A stretch of DNA of 64,000 nucleotides, taken from Liolophura sinensis. Lineage: Eukaryota > Mollusca > Polyplacophora > Chitonida > Chitonidae. The stretch lies in the NCBI RefSeq assembly GCF_032854445.1, contig NC_088300.1, forward strand, positions 17,331,191 through 17,395,190, in the 5' to 3' direction. Shown here piece by piece: positions 36,006-47,105 of the stretch (position 1 is the first letter of the stretch; each line of letters starts with the position of its first letter). The position numbers and the translations under genes were made by a program. The notes below the pieces were generated by a model, which ran no database searches, was not told the DNA's origin, and saw only the letters and a program-made list of their open reading frames with translations.

Positions 36006-37814
36006 ATAAGGCTGTCACCAGGGATCTATATATATATATATATGTTCTTGAAACTGTTACCTACAATTTACACATATGTAACCCGAAATGTTCTGAAAAA
36101 ATGTTATAATTAGTCTGTAGTTGAATGCATAAATACATTTCCAAATACTTTTTTTTAGTTTTGCTATAGTTTTCATCCTTAATTGTTTTCTATGAATAAT
36201 AAGTATGTTTTCTTGTGATATAACAACTGATATAAAGCATTACCATATTATAGCTTCCAAGCATGTATATATACTTGAATATTTAAGCATATGTTACTGT
36301 AGTAAACATCTTTCTGTTATGTACATATAGGTATATATGGAGACAAGAACCCAGGCTGTAGAGACAAACTAATTAGATACACGGATGGTCACTGGGCCAA
36401 CGTTATGTCACGTGACAATCACACGATTACAACATGCAGGAAATGTTAACCTTTATTCTTTGGATATGACATGCTCCGACTGTATAGTTACACAAATTTA
36501 GATTTAAGAAATATCAAGGTTCCTGATTTACTAGTATATTTTCATTATTTTCTTGAATTCTGTTTATCTATAGGTTTCGCAGCATATCCATTTTAGAAAT
36601 AATTTTAGAGAAACTGAATACGCCAACATTACGACAAAATACAATAGAATGTTAATTCTGGTCATCCTGTTTGATAGTTTTCCCGTTTTATATGTAGACA
36701 TAATTTGTATTTTGTATATATTCGCCAGCCAACATCTACACCGTTGTGGCCTATTTCTGGGCTTTTGTGTTTAAAGTTACATAGATAAATAACATATCTG
36801 TATCTCAGTAACCTTCCCATGTTTACATTTTGCTATATGTTATATACATCTCAGTACCCTGTAACAAATTACTCAGAATTTTACAACAGAAAGCGCTGGC
36901 AATTTTATGACCAGTTCTTTTCACTGTAGATTTACAAGACGTGCTGTTTTATATTTACACCCAAAAATAGTTGTATATTTCCATATATTCCACTGTAAAT
37001 AACCAGTTAACGCCATTGGAAATAAACAAAATCCACATATCTACCAAGAAAACCAGTGTACATTTGCAGCAAAGTGCACTGTAAGTGGTCAAACCGCTAC
37101 AGTTTTACAGACAATGCTGTAAATACACATCGACTAGAGTAAAATTACACCACATTGGTGCAGAATTGGGCTGGAAAATGGTCTAAAATATTTACAACAT
37201 GATTTACTGTAACAATATACAGTGCTTCAGGCTGGAAATTTGCATTCAATTCTTACAGTGTATGTGTATTATGTAGAAGTGGTACAGCGGGTGGTACTGA
37301 AGAAGTCTTATATATATATATATAAAAAAAAAAAACAATTAGAATGTGTAAAGCTATTATAGAGGCAAGCTTCCACCAGACTTCACAAGTAGAAAATCGC
37401 ATTTAGTGATTAATACCACAATATTATAACCATTTGACTTCAAAATATATAATGTATATACAACGTAAACAGGTAATTATTGAATGGATATCTTGCACTA
37501 CAAAGTTTGCACTATTTGCGAAGGATTATAGACCATATAGACCGTATATTAAATAAGTCTAATGGCACTCTGACAAGAACATCTGCATGGGAAATAACGA
37601 ACTAGATTTGGTATAGAACATTTGCAGAAACTGTGGCGCATTTTAAAGCTTGCATGTCATTGCTCATGCAAACTGGCACCCTTCTTATAGTCGTTGTATT
37701 TAAGGGATATCTATATTTGGGCATGCTATGTACTCTTATTTATATGTCATTGTATAATTAGCTTTTAGAAACTACCCGGATGTATACATCTGAGATCCCT
37801 GGTGACAGCCTTAT
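36006..37814. mobile_element. Candidate non-autonomous element bounded by 22-bp perfect inverted repeats
   Basis: Positions 36006-36027 (starts ataaggctgtcaccaggg) and 37793-37814 (ends ccctggtgacagccttat) are perfect reverse complements, 1.77 kb apart. The interior has no long ORF but contains several cactgtaa/tacagtg motifs at about 36920-37260, as if a second small repeat were nested. A second TA-rich run sits just inside the left repeat. I saw no clear target duplication because the flanks are TA-rich. Confidence 0.5.
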
Positions 37815-37819
37815 ATATA

Positions 37820-40800
37820 ACTGTGTTCCCCTGGCGTGCTGGCCATGCATGTAACATGGCGGAAGTGTCACCGGAAGTCAGTCTCTAGTTTAAAATAACA
37901 CGTTCAAAATGAAGTCTGATGCTTTGAGTAATTTCCTGGCCTTTTTTGCCTTCGGGTATTCTAAATGGAGGACAGCACTCATTTGAGGGTCGTTAACTTT
38001 GGGGTCAATACAGATCGTACTATAGTGCCGCTTAAGATATGGTATAAGATCTGGGTGAGCACATGCAAAAAGCTATGCACACGAAGAGCATATAGGCCTA
38101 CTATTTGCATCACCATATACTCACAATCCATTTTAATGTCATGAAACAGATTAAATGAGAATTTTCATCTGATCTGCTGACTGTACAAATGTAATGCGTG
38201 AACACCCGGGTATAATATGTCTCAAATAACTCATCTATTGTATATAACTTATACATAAAAAGTTTTGCGTATGCATTTTTATAGTGCTATTATAGAGGAA
38301 AGCAATGCGCTTACTAAATCGCCTTTAGTAACACTGATTACAAATCGCCTGTATTTACTGCCAATAGTATACAATATATTTACTTGGAATATGTCGCTTT
38401 AATGATGCAGCGATTATTGTCAGTATAACTAACCTGCCAACACCATATATCAGGATAGGGCTATAAATGTCACAGCGACCTGAGGCCGAGTCTGTACAGT
38501 TATATACCTTATCACAGAAACCAGCAGGGCAGGGCAGGGCGTTTAAGAGTATATACATCCCTTAAACAGTGCTTCCGTATGTGAGGAAACAATTTGTTTT
38601 GTACAGAATCTAAGTGGTGACAAGACTGACTAAAACATTTCTTCCCCGCTGGCATATAGTACACCATGTAACTTATACTGGATATCAATTTAACGCATGC
38701 CATTATATAAAACCGTTAATTGCTTGTTTAACACGAATAATGAGAGGAACACTATAAGATATTATACATTAAAGCGGTTGGAGGCTCTGTCTATACCACG
38801 TCATATGTTATTGTATATGTCAGATGTGGTTTTGAGAGGCTGCATGCAATTTGCCCATGCGTGGATAGCGACAAACGTACATATATTTGTAATAGTCCTA
38901 CAGCATGACAGCTGATGTTGCACAGATATCAAGAAAGATTCTTATGGGGCTTGTTAGATATTCTTTCAGCAAAGAAAAATAACAGACCTGTCATAATGTC
39001 TAGAGCTACACAAAGGTTAGCTGTTGTGGGAACAGGGATATGATGTAGTCCAAAGTTTTTCTAGGTTTGAATACATATGGGTGAACAAATTGGTGCTTAG
39101 GTGTTGTGGTTATGATATAAACATTTTTAGCTTATCTCGCCTTTTGGTCATTTAACTGTTTTATCTTAACCGTTATTATAACATTGCTTAGGCAGTTGCA
39201 TGCATATAGATGTGATATGATAACCTAGCAATATTTAATTTATAACGGGGAATGACTGGTGCAAGTCGAAGTTTGTAATAATCAAATTTTCAGACCAAAA
39301 AATAATGATCCTACCTGACATGGTCTTGATTACAATGAGTATAACTGGGATGCTAGACACATAAATTGTCCTATAGCAACCTGTATAGGTGTTTGAAGAA
39401 CACAAAAACAACACGGATAGGTCTATCTATCTTCATAACATAGTTAATATAGTTAATAAATATTATTATCTTATTTCATGCTACCTGAAAAGTACCGGAA
39501 AATGTATTGACCCGCACTTAAAAAAAATGGGAAAAAAAGCAAAAAAACCTCTCCCATCTTTTGCACCAGTCCCTTATCCTTTTGATAAGCTTTCACTTCA
39601 GTAAACAAGAGGAAACATGAAAAAATAAATAATATTTGATAGACTTACCGTATATATTACACAATTTGTTCCATCCGATATAATATGTTATCAACCTCAC
39701 AGTTCATGGTATTCCTCCCATCTTTATCGCCCAACTTTTTAACAAACAGTATGAATGAGTGTCAAACGTCCCACACAGCAGTACAGGCTTTAAACCGTCA
39801 CGTGACCAGCTGACATACCTTTGTTGAACTCGACATCAACCGACAAGTCTGGGCATGTTGATCACGGGAGACAACTCTGCATACTACTGTCGAGGGCCTA
39901 CGCGTCATTAGCATTCTTTCTGTTTCAGTTGATTCCGGATACCACCGTAAGCAGAGCGGAAAAAACCTTCCAATATACATGTATACAAGCAGAAGCGATA
40001 TAAGAAAACTCTTGTAACTCTTCAAATTTATATTTCTGCGTCAATGCTTTTAAACTAATGAGAATTCACAGTTAATGAGTCGTACACAATCTTTCAACCT
40101 TTATTCTTACGAGGCCAGAGAAAGCAAGAAAATTTAAACACACTGCATGCGTAATAATAAGATTTTGAAAATGAAAGTACATGTGTAATGATTTGGATGG
40201 CGAACTTCTGAGTTTTATCCAGTATAAAATCCTCTCTATAAAGAGGGGCTAACGAGCCGAATACAAAGTAGGCTGGACGTACATATATGAGGGACTTTTC
40301 ACAAAACCTTATAAATTTCTTTTCTTATATCATTATTTTATTTTTTATTTATTTTATTTTCTTTTATTCTTATTTTGTTTTTTATTTTATTTATTTCTTT
40401 GGGGGAGGGGAATTGGTATTAATTGTCTTTTACTAAATCAACATATATATATATCAATTCATAAATTCGAACCCTTGTGATCACTGGCTATGATGTGACT
40501 TAAATTATAAATAAAAGACTGTAGACCCGAAGCCATGTCTATAGCAAAGGTTGCAGTACAGTAGTGCTCATTTCATGGAAACTTACATTTCTGGCATCCT
40601 CTCTAGATTGCTTTCCGCACTTTTCCCTAGATTTGCTCGACCGACGTCTACAAAGTCCAAAGTGCTAAAAAAAAATTATTGAAAACACTCCATAATGATT
40701 CTCTCTTCCTAACACTATTCATATATATCCTTCATACACAGACCAGCCGTTTACAACCTCTATACTGTCAGTCACTGTGAAGCTGGTTATAACCTGGATT

Positions 40801-41550
40801 GCAGATTATCTTAAGATGTGATTTGTATTAAATGAAACTCTCCCTCTAGCGTGAGTCCATGCGCAACTGAAGAGCAAAGCCGTTTGTGTGTGGCCATTGT
40901 CCCGAATCATTCGTTTATATGTGGTCAGTTTTATTAGTTCTTAAGGATATTGGTTAACCATTACTGTCATGTTATACCATTGATACCATGGCAAGACAAT
41001 ATATATGATAATGACTAGACCAGTTGGACTAGATATCACGTCCCGAAATCTCTATCATGATGCTAGAGCCCAAAGATCAAAAGACACCCTCTGGTCGCGT
41101 TCAGAGGTGTTCAGAGGAAACTGTTTGTAATGAGGCAACCATGCGTATCTACAAGCACAAACCACACCACAAATCATTAGATAGAAGCCAGATTTCACAA
41201 TTTCAACAAAAATTTTCGCGCGGGCCTACGTGCAAATGAAATTGAACGCAACATACACTAATAAATGTAAATGTAATCTTGAGAAGATTACTGAAAAAAA
41301 CTAAAAAAAATGTCAAACAGATTGAATCCAAAACAAAACAGCTTGCTTTTTAAAATTTTATGAATATGTAAACCTATACATAAACATCTATCACACGATC
41401 TGAAGCGGTAATAAATAGGGCAAAAATAACACTCAAATTAGGATTCAAAAATATGAAAACATATAAACCCAAACATAGAGTATTATCACACTATTATATT
41501 TAGGATAGTTTGATCCTGAAGCTCTTAAGAGCTGCATGCAAACATAAAAA
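37820..41550. other. Gene-poor stretch
   Basis: No exons I can support. It has a T-rich (TTTTATT)n-like tract at about 40320-40395. ORFs at 38.3-38.9, 39.4-40.0 and 41.06-41.24 kb lack splice context or known motifs. Confidence 0.4.
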
Positions 41551-41556
41551 TGTCTA

Positions 41557-41722
41557 GCCGACGTGGTTAGCTCGCGGTACGCAGAAAGCTCTTCCAGAAA
41601 CCTGCGGATTGTCGTGAGTTTCCCGGTTTCCTCTTCCCGTGATGTTGGGCGAAGTCATTTAAGCGAAAATATTCTTGAGTACGGCGTAAAAACACCAACC
41701 AAATAAAAGTAATAAATACAAA
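41557..41722 (+). repeat. SINE family A, internally deleted
   Basis: A head remnant (gacgtggttagctcgcg) joins directly to cagaaacctgcggattgtcg, and the copy ends cggcgtaaaaacaccaacca. Confidence 0.7.
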
Positions 41723-41974
41723 TATCATATAAAGGCATACCTTTACAAACATTATTTCATATGGTATATAGAGCCTCTGTGTTTAAAGCAAGTCTTTGCA
41801 CAAAATACACGCCACCGAACAGCTCTCAGAATGGAGAAAGCCATGCAGAGAGCCCGGATAAAGTTGCCACACTGCACCAAGTAAATGGTGAGCTTCTTGA
41901 TATATATAGTCTCATGGAGGCCATGTAACCATACACAGGCCTCCTGAACAACCCATTGTAGCAAGATAACCGCT

Positions 41975-42200
41975 TTGCACGCTGGCCTAGTGGTTAGATC
42001 TGAGGTCAAAACCGGCTCGAGTCATACCTGGGAAGAGTATCCAATGCCAAAGACTAAATATCGTGGTATTTGTTGCTGAATCGCTTGACGCTCTTGTCAG
42101 AGTTTAGAGAAAGGAGAGAGGACTGGTTGGCCTGGTATCTGTATTTTGTGACTGGTGAGCTGTCATGTCTGGTGTCTGTGTCATTTGCCCCAAGAAGACA
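41975..42200 (+). repeat. SINE family B, 3'-shortened
   Basis: Box A ctggcctagtggttagatct; body ctgaatcgcttgacgctctt; then tgccccaagaagacacatta. It is immediately followed by an inverted family B copy. Confidence 0.7.
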
Positions 42201-42206
42201 CATTAC

Positions 42207-42358
42207 ATACAGTGATTGAGTGAGTGCTTGGGTCGTCGTACTTAACAAATTTTCAGTCATATGACAACGAAGGAGTCCTTAGAGTCCCTCAACCCAGGAT
42301 TGACCCAGATCTACCGTCCGCGAAGCGGACGCTTTACCAACTGAGCTATCGGGTCGGT
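42207..42358 (-). repeat. SINE family B, internally deleted
   Basis: Read on minus: head ccgacccgatagctcagttg, box-B-like gggtcaatcctgggttg, then straight to the 3' end (catatgactgaaaatttgtt and onward). The middle of the element is missing. Confidence 0.75.
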
Positions 42359-42848
42359 CAGTATATAGGCACACAGAAAGAATCCTCGTCTTCAAAATTG
42401 TTGAACACGTCGTAAGAAAACAACCATATACACTGAAAAAAGAAATGTTTATTACTTAACATTTCCCAGCAAACAGATAATAAACGTGCTTAACAAATTT
42501 ATGCCTTTCAGTAAATATCGGTCTCGTACCTGTACTATTTAGAGCGTTAAAATGATTCCAAAAGTTTCAAAAAGCTATAATTTGATCCGTTTTATACATT
42601 TTAGGAAATTCATAAACTGTTTTGAACGGTAACACGTGCACAAACCAGTGCTTACTTTTAGCATGTTCAAGGGGTGTTTATTTTTCAAATACACGCGTAT
42701 GTTTCATAAATATGTTAATTTATTTTATAAATACTCACATTTATAATATAAATGCAATAATTTATGTAGTAAATCGAATGGATTTAATTGCTTAAACGGA
42801 GTAATTTAAAGTTGTCAATGTATATGATCATCATTAATATCCATATTG

Positions 42849-43116
42849 GGGCCTCCGTGACTCAGTTGGTTAGCGCGCTCGCGCAGCGTTATGACCCAGG
42901 AGTTTCTCACCAATGCGGTCGCTGTGAGTTCAAGTCCAGCTCACGCTGGCTTTCTCTCCGGCCGTATGTGGGAAGGTCTGTCAGCTACCTGCGGATGGTC
43001 GTGGGTTTCCCCCGGGTTCTGCCCGGTTTCCACCCACCATAATGCTGGCCGCCGTCGTATAAGTGAAATATTCTTGAGTACGGCGTAAAACACCAATCAA
43101 AAAAAAAAAAAAAAAT
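42849..43116 (+). repeat. SINE family A, full length, best-preserved copy
   Basis: It starts ggggcctccgtgactcagtt (box A), has box B gtgagttcaagtcc, body cccaccataatgctggccgc and gagtacggcgtaaaacacca, and a 15-16 A tail. A possible short target duplication (attaatatc) lies at about 42834 and 43117. Use it as a reference for family A here. Confidence 0.92.
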
Positions 43117-43882
43117 TAATATCTGTTTTCAGAGATATGTTTGAATGTTAAACATTTGTTTTTTCAGTGTACCTATTTTATAGCAAGGTTAACGATTCAT
43201 AGTTGTAGAGGCACATTGCAGTGTGTTGCGGGAGTTGTGTGTAGAAGTAAATGTCTGTTTGCTTTTTCGATTGGGTTTTAAGGTAGCATTTAATATTATT
43301 TCAGTCAGACTCACATGATAAAGATATCTTCTTAAATTTTCAGCAAAGCCAGTTCAATATGCTGATAATCAGTACTGCCTCACTGCATGGAGCGAGTGAA
43401 ATTATTATTGCCCTTGACTTTGGCAAAGTCCTAAACATGACCCGAGTCTGATGGAGAGTGCGATGATAACTTGCACTTTTAAGTTGCACTTTATATTGTT
43501 TTCAAACTGTTCATGAGTATGGCGTTAATAATAACAATCAAATAAACAGATCAAATTTTCCGTAATATTTCGATCGAAAAACCAAAACAGGTATGGCTCA
43601 AATTATAATATTTTAAATTTGTTTTTAAAGGTCAGTAAAATACAAAAATTAAAGGAATTTTCCTGTGGTTTAATATTATTGGTGGATTCGCGTTTTCCAG
43701 ATTTTTTTCAGCTGTATATGTATATGTATAGTAGTGATCAGATTTATGAGTGCAGGAAACCACCAATCTTTGCCCTGTATGTACCTGACAAACCTCCTCA
43801 TTTAAAGTTAGCGATAGCTGGATTCAAAAACTGCCGTGTGATTGTAATTCTCTATATACCTAATGTTAAGTATAAAAGTAAG

Positions 43883-44128
43883 ATTTTTCGGATGTGGAGA
43901 AATGATAAAATAAAACAACAAGTCAGCCGGATGTGGAGAAATCATAGAATAAAACAACAAGTCAGCCGGATGTGGAGAAATCATAGAATAAAACAACAAG
44001 TCAGCCGGATGTGGAGAAATCATAGAATAAGAAAACAAGTGAGTCTGATGTGGAGAAATGATAAAACAACACAAGTCCGTCTGATGTGGACAAATGATAG
44101 AATGAAAAAACAAATCAGCTTAATGTTA
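43883..44128 (+). repeat. 39-bp minisatellite in an open frame of 187 codons
   Basis: About six units of gtcagccggatgtggagaaa plus tcatagaataaaacaacaa. Because 39 is a multiple of 3, the ORF at 43619-44182 repeats VSRMWRNHRIKQQ with variants (VSLMWRNDKTTQ, VRLMWTNDRMKKQ). The minus strand is also open (repeat SMISPHPADLLFY). The ORF starts in AT-rich sequence without a clear promoter or splice context. I treat it as a repeat rather than a gene. Confidence 0.75.
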
Positions 44129-44204
44129 CATAGGCCTGTCTACAATAAAGTTATGTATTCGAATTTCGCTCCCGCTATATAGTTTGTTAGGGGTTTTATA
44201 TTTG

Positions 44205-44300
44205 TTTCATTTATTTCTTTGATTTGTATTTTACTCAATAATATTTCACTTATACAGCGGTGGCCATATAGCATTACAGTGGGAGGAACGGATTTATATG
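44205..44300 (-). repeat. SINE family A, 3' fragment
   Basis: It contains ttgtattttactcaataata, tttcacttatacagcgg and a mutated ggccatatagcattacagtg. Confidence 0.65.
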
Positions 44301-44707
44301 GGCTGCCCCTCTTTAGCCCTTCATTCATGTATGTACAGAACGGAGATGATCTTTTCTCAGCAGCATTTCCCTGCATGTATCCATGGCTTGGGCTGGCGCA
44401 ATTAGTGAATTCGCCATTGTGATGAGATCGAACCGATTCTCACCTAGACCACGTTGTAGCTGAAAAGTTGACTGTGGCGGTAAGAAGAGAGTGGCGGTAA
44501 GAACTCGTATTTGCTGCTCCCAAATCCAGCACTCTGTGTACACTAACAGAGCTAAAGAGAATAGCCCACTAACTACACAACTGATGTATAGTAGAGCACT
44601 GAAAAATTATCCGCGCTGCTACGTGTGGTTACGTGGGAGACATCCTTATGCGGAAATAGTGCGGATAAAATACAAGAAAGACAATGTGCCCGTCCAGTCA
44701 TACATAT

Positions 44708-44945
44708 TTATTTTATTTCATGGGTGTTTAACGCTGTGCCGCAGAGTTTTCCCAAGGTTAAAGGTGGCGGTGACCGGAATGCCTGCTTCTAATACACAAC
44801 AGCCCTCTGGCAGTTACCTGACGAACCTCTTAAGGTAACACCGCAGCAGAGACACCGAGAGCTGGATTCGAACACGCGACCTCGTTGGTCAAGGGCCTGA
44901 TAGACGCAGCTATCCAGCACTTCATACATTTGAGCCAGCGAGGAA
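44708..44945 (-). repeat. SINE family C
   Basis: ttatttcatgggtgtttaac tail side, body ggtggcggtgaccggaatg, and a tRNA-like head whose box B on the minus strand is gtgttcgaatccagc. Confidence 0.65.
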
Positions 44946-45169
44946 TCCGGTATACATAATATACTTGTGGACATGAACTTGCCACGTGCAGTGGAATTTC
45001 TCTGGTTCCGTTAGGATATATGACACAACCGGTAACCAGAGACCTCAGAGTGCAAGTAGGGTAATACTGAGGATGCATAGAAGCTCCCAGATAAATAACG
45101 CTAAAGTCGAAAGAAAAACAAGAAATAAACATAATCCAAATTATACCAGTTTATTACTTATAGAAAAAT

Positions 45170-45332
45170 TATAAACATGGACTTCAGACAACAGTATACA
45201 GACTGCCAAAATCTTAGGAACAGTCATGCATGGGATCAAATATAACAGCTTCTATAAACAGCACTTTGTAAAATTTTTAACAGTTTAACAAATATGAAAT
45301 CAACATAAAATGACATTTGGAAACGGGAATGG

Positions 45333-45367
<35 letters not shown>

Positions 45368-46980
45368 GCATGATGAAACGAAAACATTTTCATTCACACG
45401 GAAGACACGCACAACATCAGCAATCTGAGAATCAGACTGTTTGGAACATAAGACACATCCGTCTACCAGCTTACGTTAATTCTTCGTCTACTTTTACTCT
45501 TGATTTGTTTATGTACATCGGTTTTCACGTATTTTCCGGCTTTTCAATTTTCACGAATCATAATAAAGCATGGGCATTAATTTTAATGAAACAGCGCATT
45601 CAAAACTCACAAACAACTTAACGATAGAATACACATACATGAAACAAAATGTGAGTTCATCATAATGTGATATTCATAAACAAAGTACAAATCAACAATG
45701 AAGCAGCACGATTACAGTACGATTATAAAACAATCAACAAAAGAAATGACATTCCAAATGATTAAATGTGCGTTACATAAAAATGTCAAGTTAAAAAACG
45801 GTGCTACATTAGGATTGGGCGTACAAATAATATAATTTTTGCGCACGCAAAATCATAAATTGCTTCCAATGCCTCCATGAATGAAATGGATGAAAGTGGT
45901 GATGAGCTGACAAAACTATAATTGTTTGGCATATGTTATGGCTGTATAGCTTAGTAGGCACATTGTTCCAAAGTCTCCAATGGCGAAGGATATGAAGAAA
46001 CAAAGCGTTAGTCACACCTAATTTTGGAGGCTTTTTCGTTGCAACATAGTACAATGGAATAAACAAATATACTGTTTCTAACAATGCACGCCACCTTTAA
46101 AATATGACCAAAGATGATACAAGAAATACATTGACTGGAGCAACAGGAGCATATTTTACACATCCATCCCCTGACAAGATATACATGACTCTTTCATTGA
46201 TTTGACAAGAATGCAGGTAATGTTATACTAGCTTAATTGATATGAGGATTTCGAAGTGTTGTAAACACCATGCGTGCAGACAAGGCTGGCTTTGTTTCTT
46301 TGCCATTCATGTAAGATGATGTAGTGAGCGCGGTAAATACTTGCTAGCGAGATGTCAAATACTTGCTGACATATAATCCATCAGCGTTCCATAATACTGA
46401 TCAGACTTAAAGAAGATCTCATTACTTGGTTTTCTTTATACACCGGAAATGAAGTTTGTGGGCTGTGTGTTTAACCTCAGGGGTAAAACACAGAATCTGA
46501 AAATGAAAAATGTCTGGTGTGTAAAAATGAAAAAAATGCGATTGGCAACTATGTCCGTATGTATCTGGCCGCGTTATTTATGGACCGAAAACAAAAGAGA
46601 AGACTGGATAAAAATCTCAAGGTAAATGAGTTACACACAGATACAACAAGATGGATTAACTTTCGGTTTGAACAAAACAGTGCAAAACCTTTGGTAAAAT
46701 GATGTTTTTCGCTATCTGGACTTTTTCAAAGGCATCCTGTTTACGATTCTTACAGCATATTTAATGTAAACCTGTATAGGTTTTTTATAACCTCATCGGG
46801 AATTCCTGAGTATTTCCTGGTAACAGGAAATCCCTATAACACACCCTGTAACAAGGCAAACTGTATCCGTAACCAAGGCGTATGTAAAACGCCTGTTTTC
46901 TATGCACAAAACCCATTGGCCGTTAGAAACGGCTGCGTTGTTCAACACTGAAATGTCTGAGTTTGAACTGATTCAAACTG
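45170..46980. other. Non-coding stretch downstream of the first bZIP gene
   Basis: It includes a (TA)n run at 45335-45365. A 91-residue minus-strand ORF (45809-46084, with RHWRLWNNVPTKLYSHN) might be a retroelement relic, but I cannot name it. No other supported gene. Confidence 0.35.
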
Positions 46981-46994
46981 CTCCATGGACTATC

Positions 46995-47000
46995 TTTATT
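46995..47000 (-). terminator. Candidate poly(A) signal AATAAA of the first bZIP gene
   Basis: tttatt on the plus strand reads AATAAA on the minus strand, about 105 nt past the stop codon at 47106. It would give a short 3' UTR. Confidence 0.45.
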
Positions 47001-47105
47001 CGGTGCTGTTTCAGCCACAGTCCAACAGAGCGACATTACGCCGACGTTTATCATGGGAATGACGTCTCCCTGGTACATTCTGTACAAGTCAGCATGATCT
47101 GTCAT

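Noticed and set aside
45809-46084. 91-residue minus-strand ORF with LWNNVPTKLY
   Set aside because: Slightly like the tail of LINE reverse transcriptases, but too short and without a catalytic motif to call.
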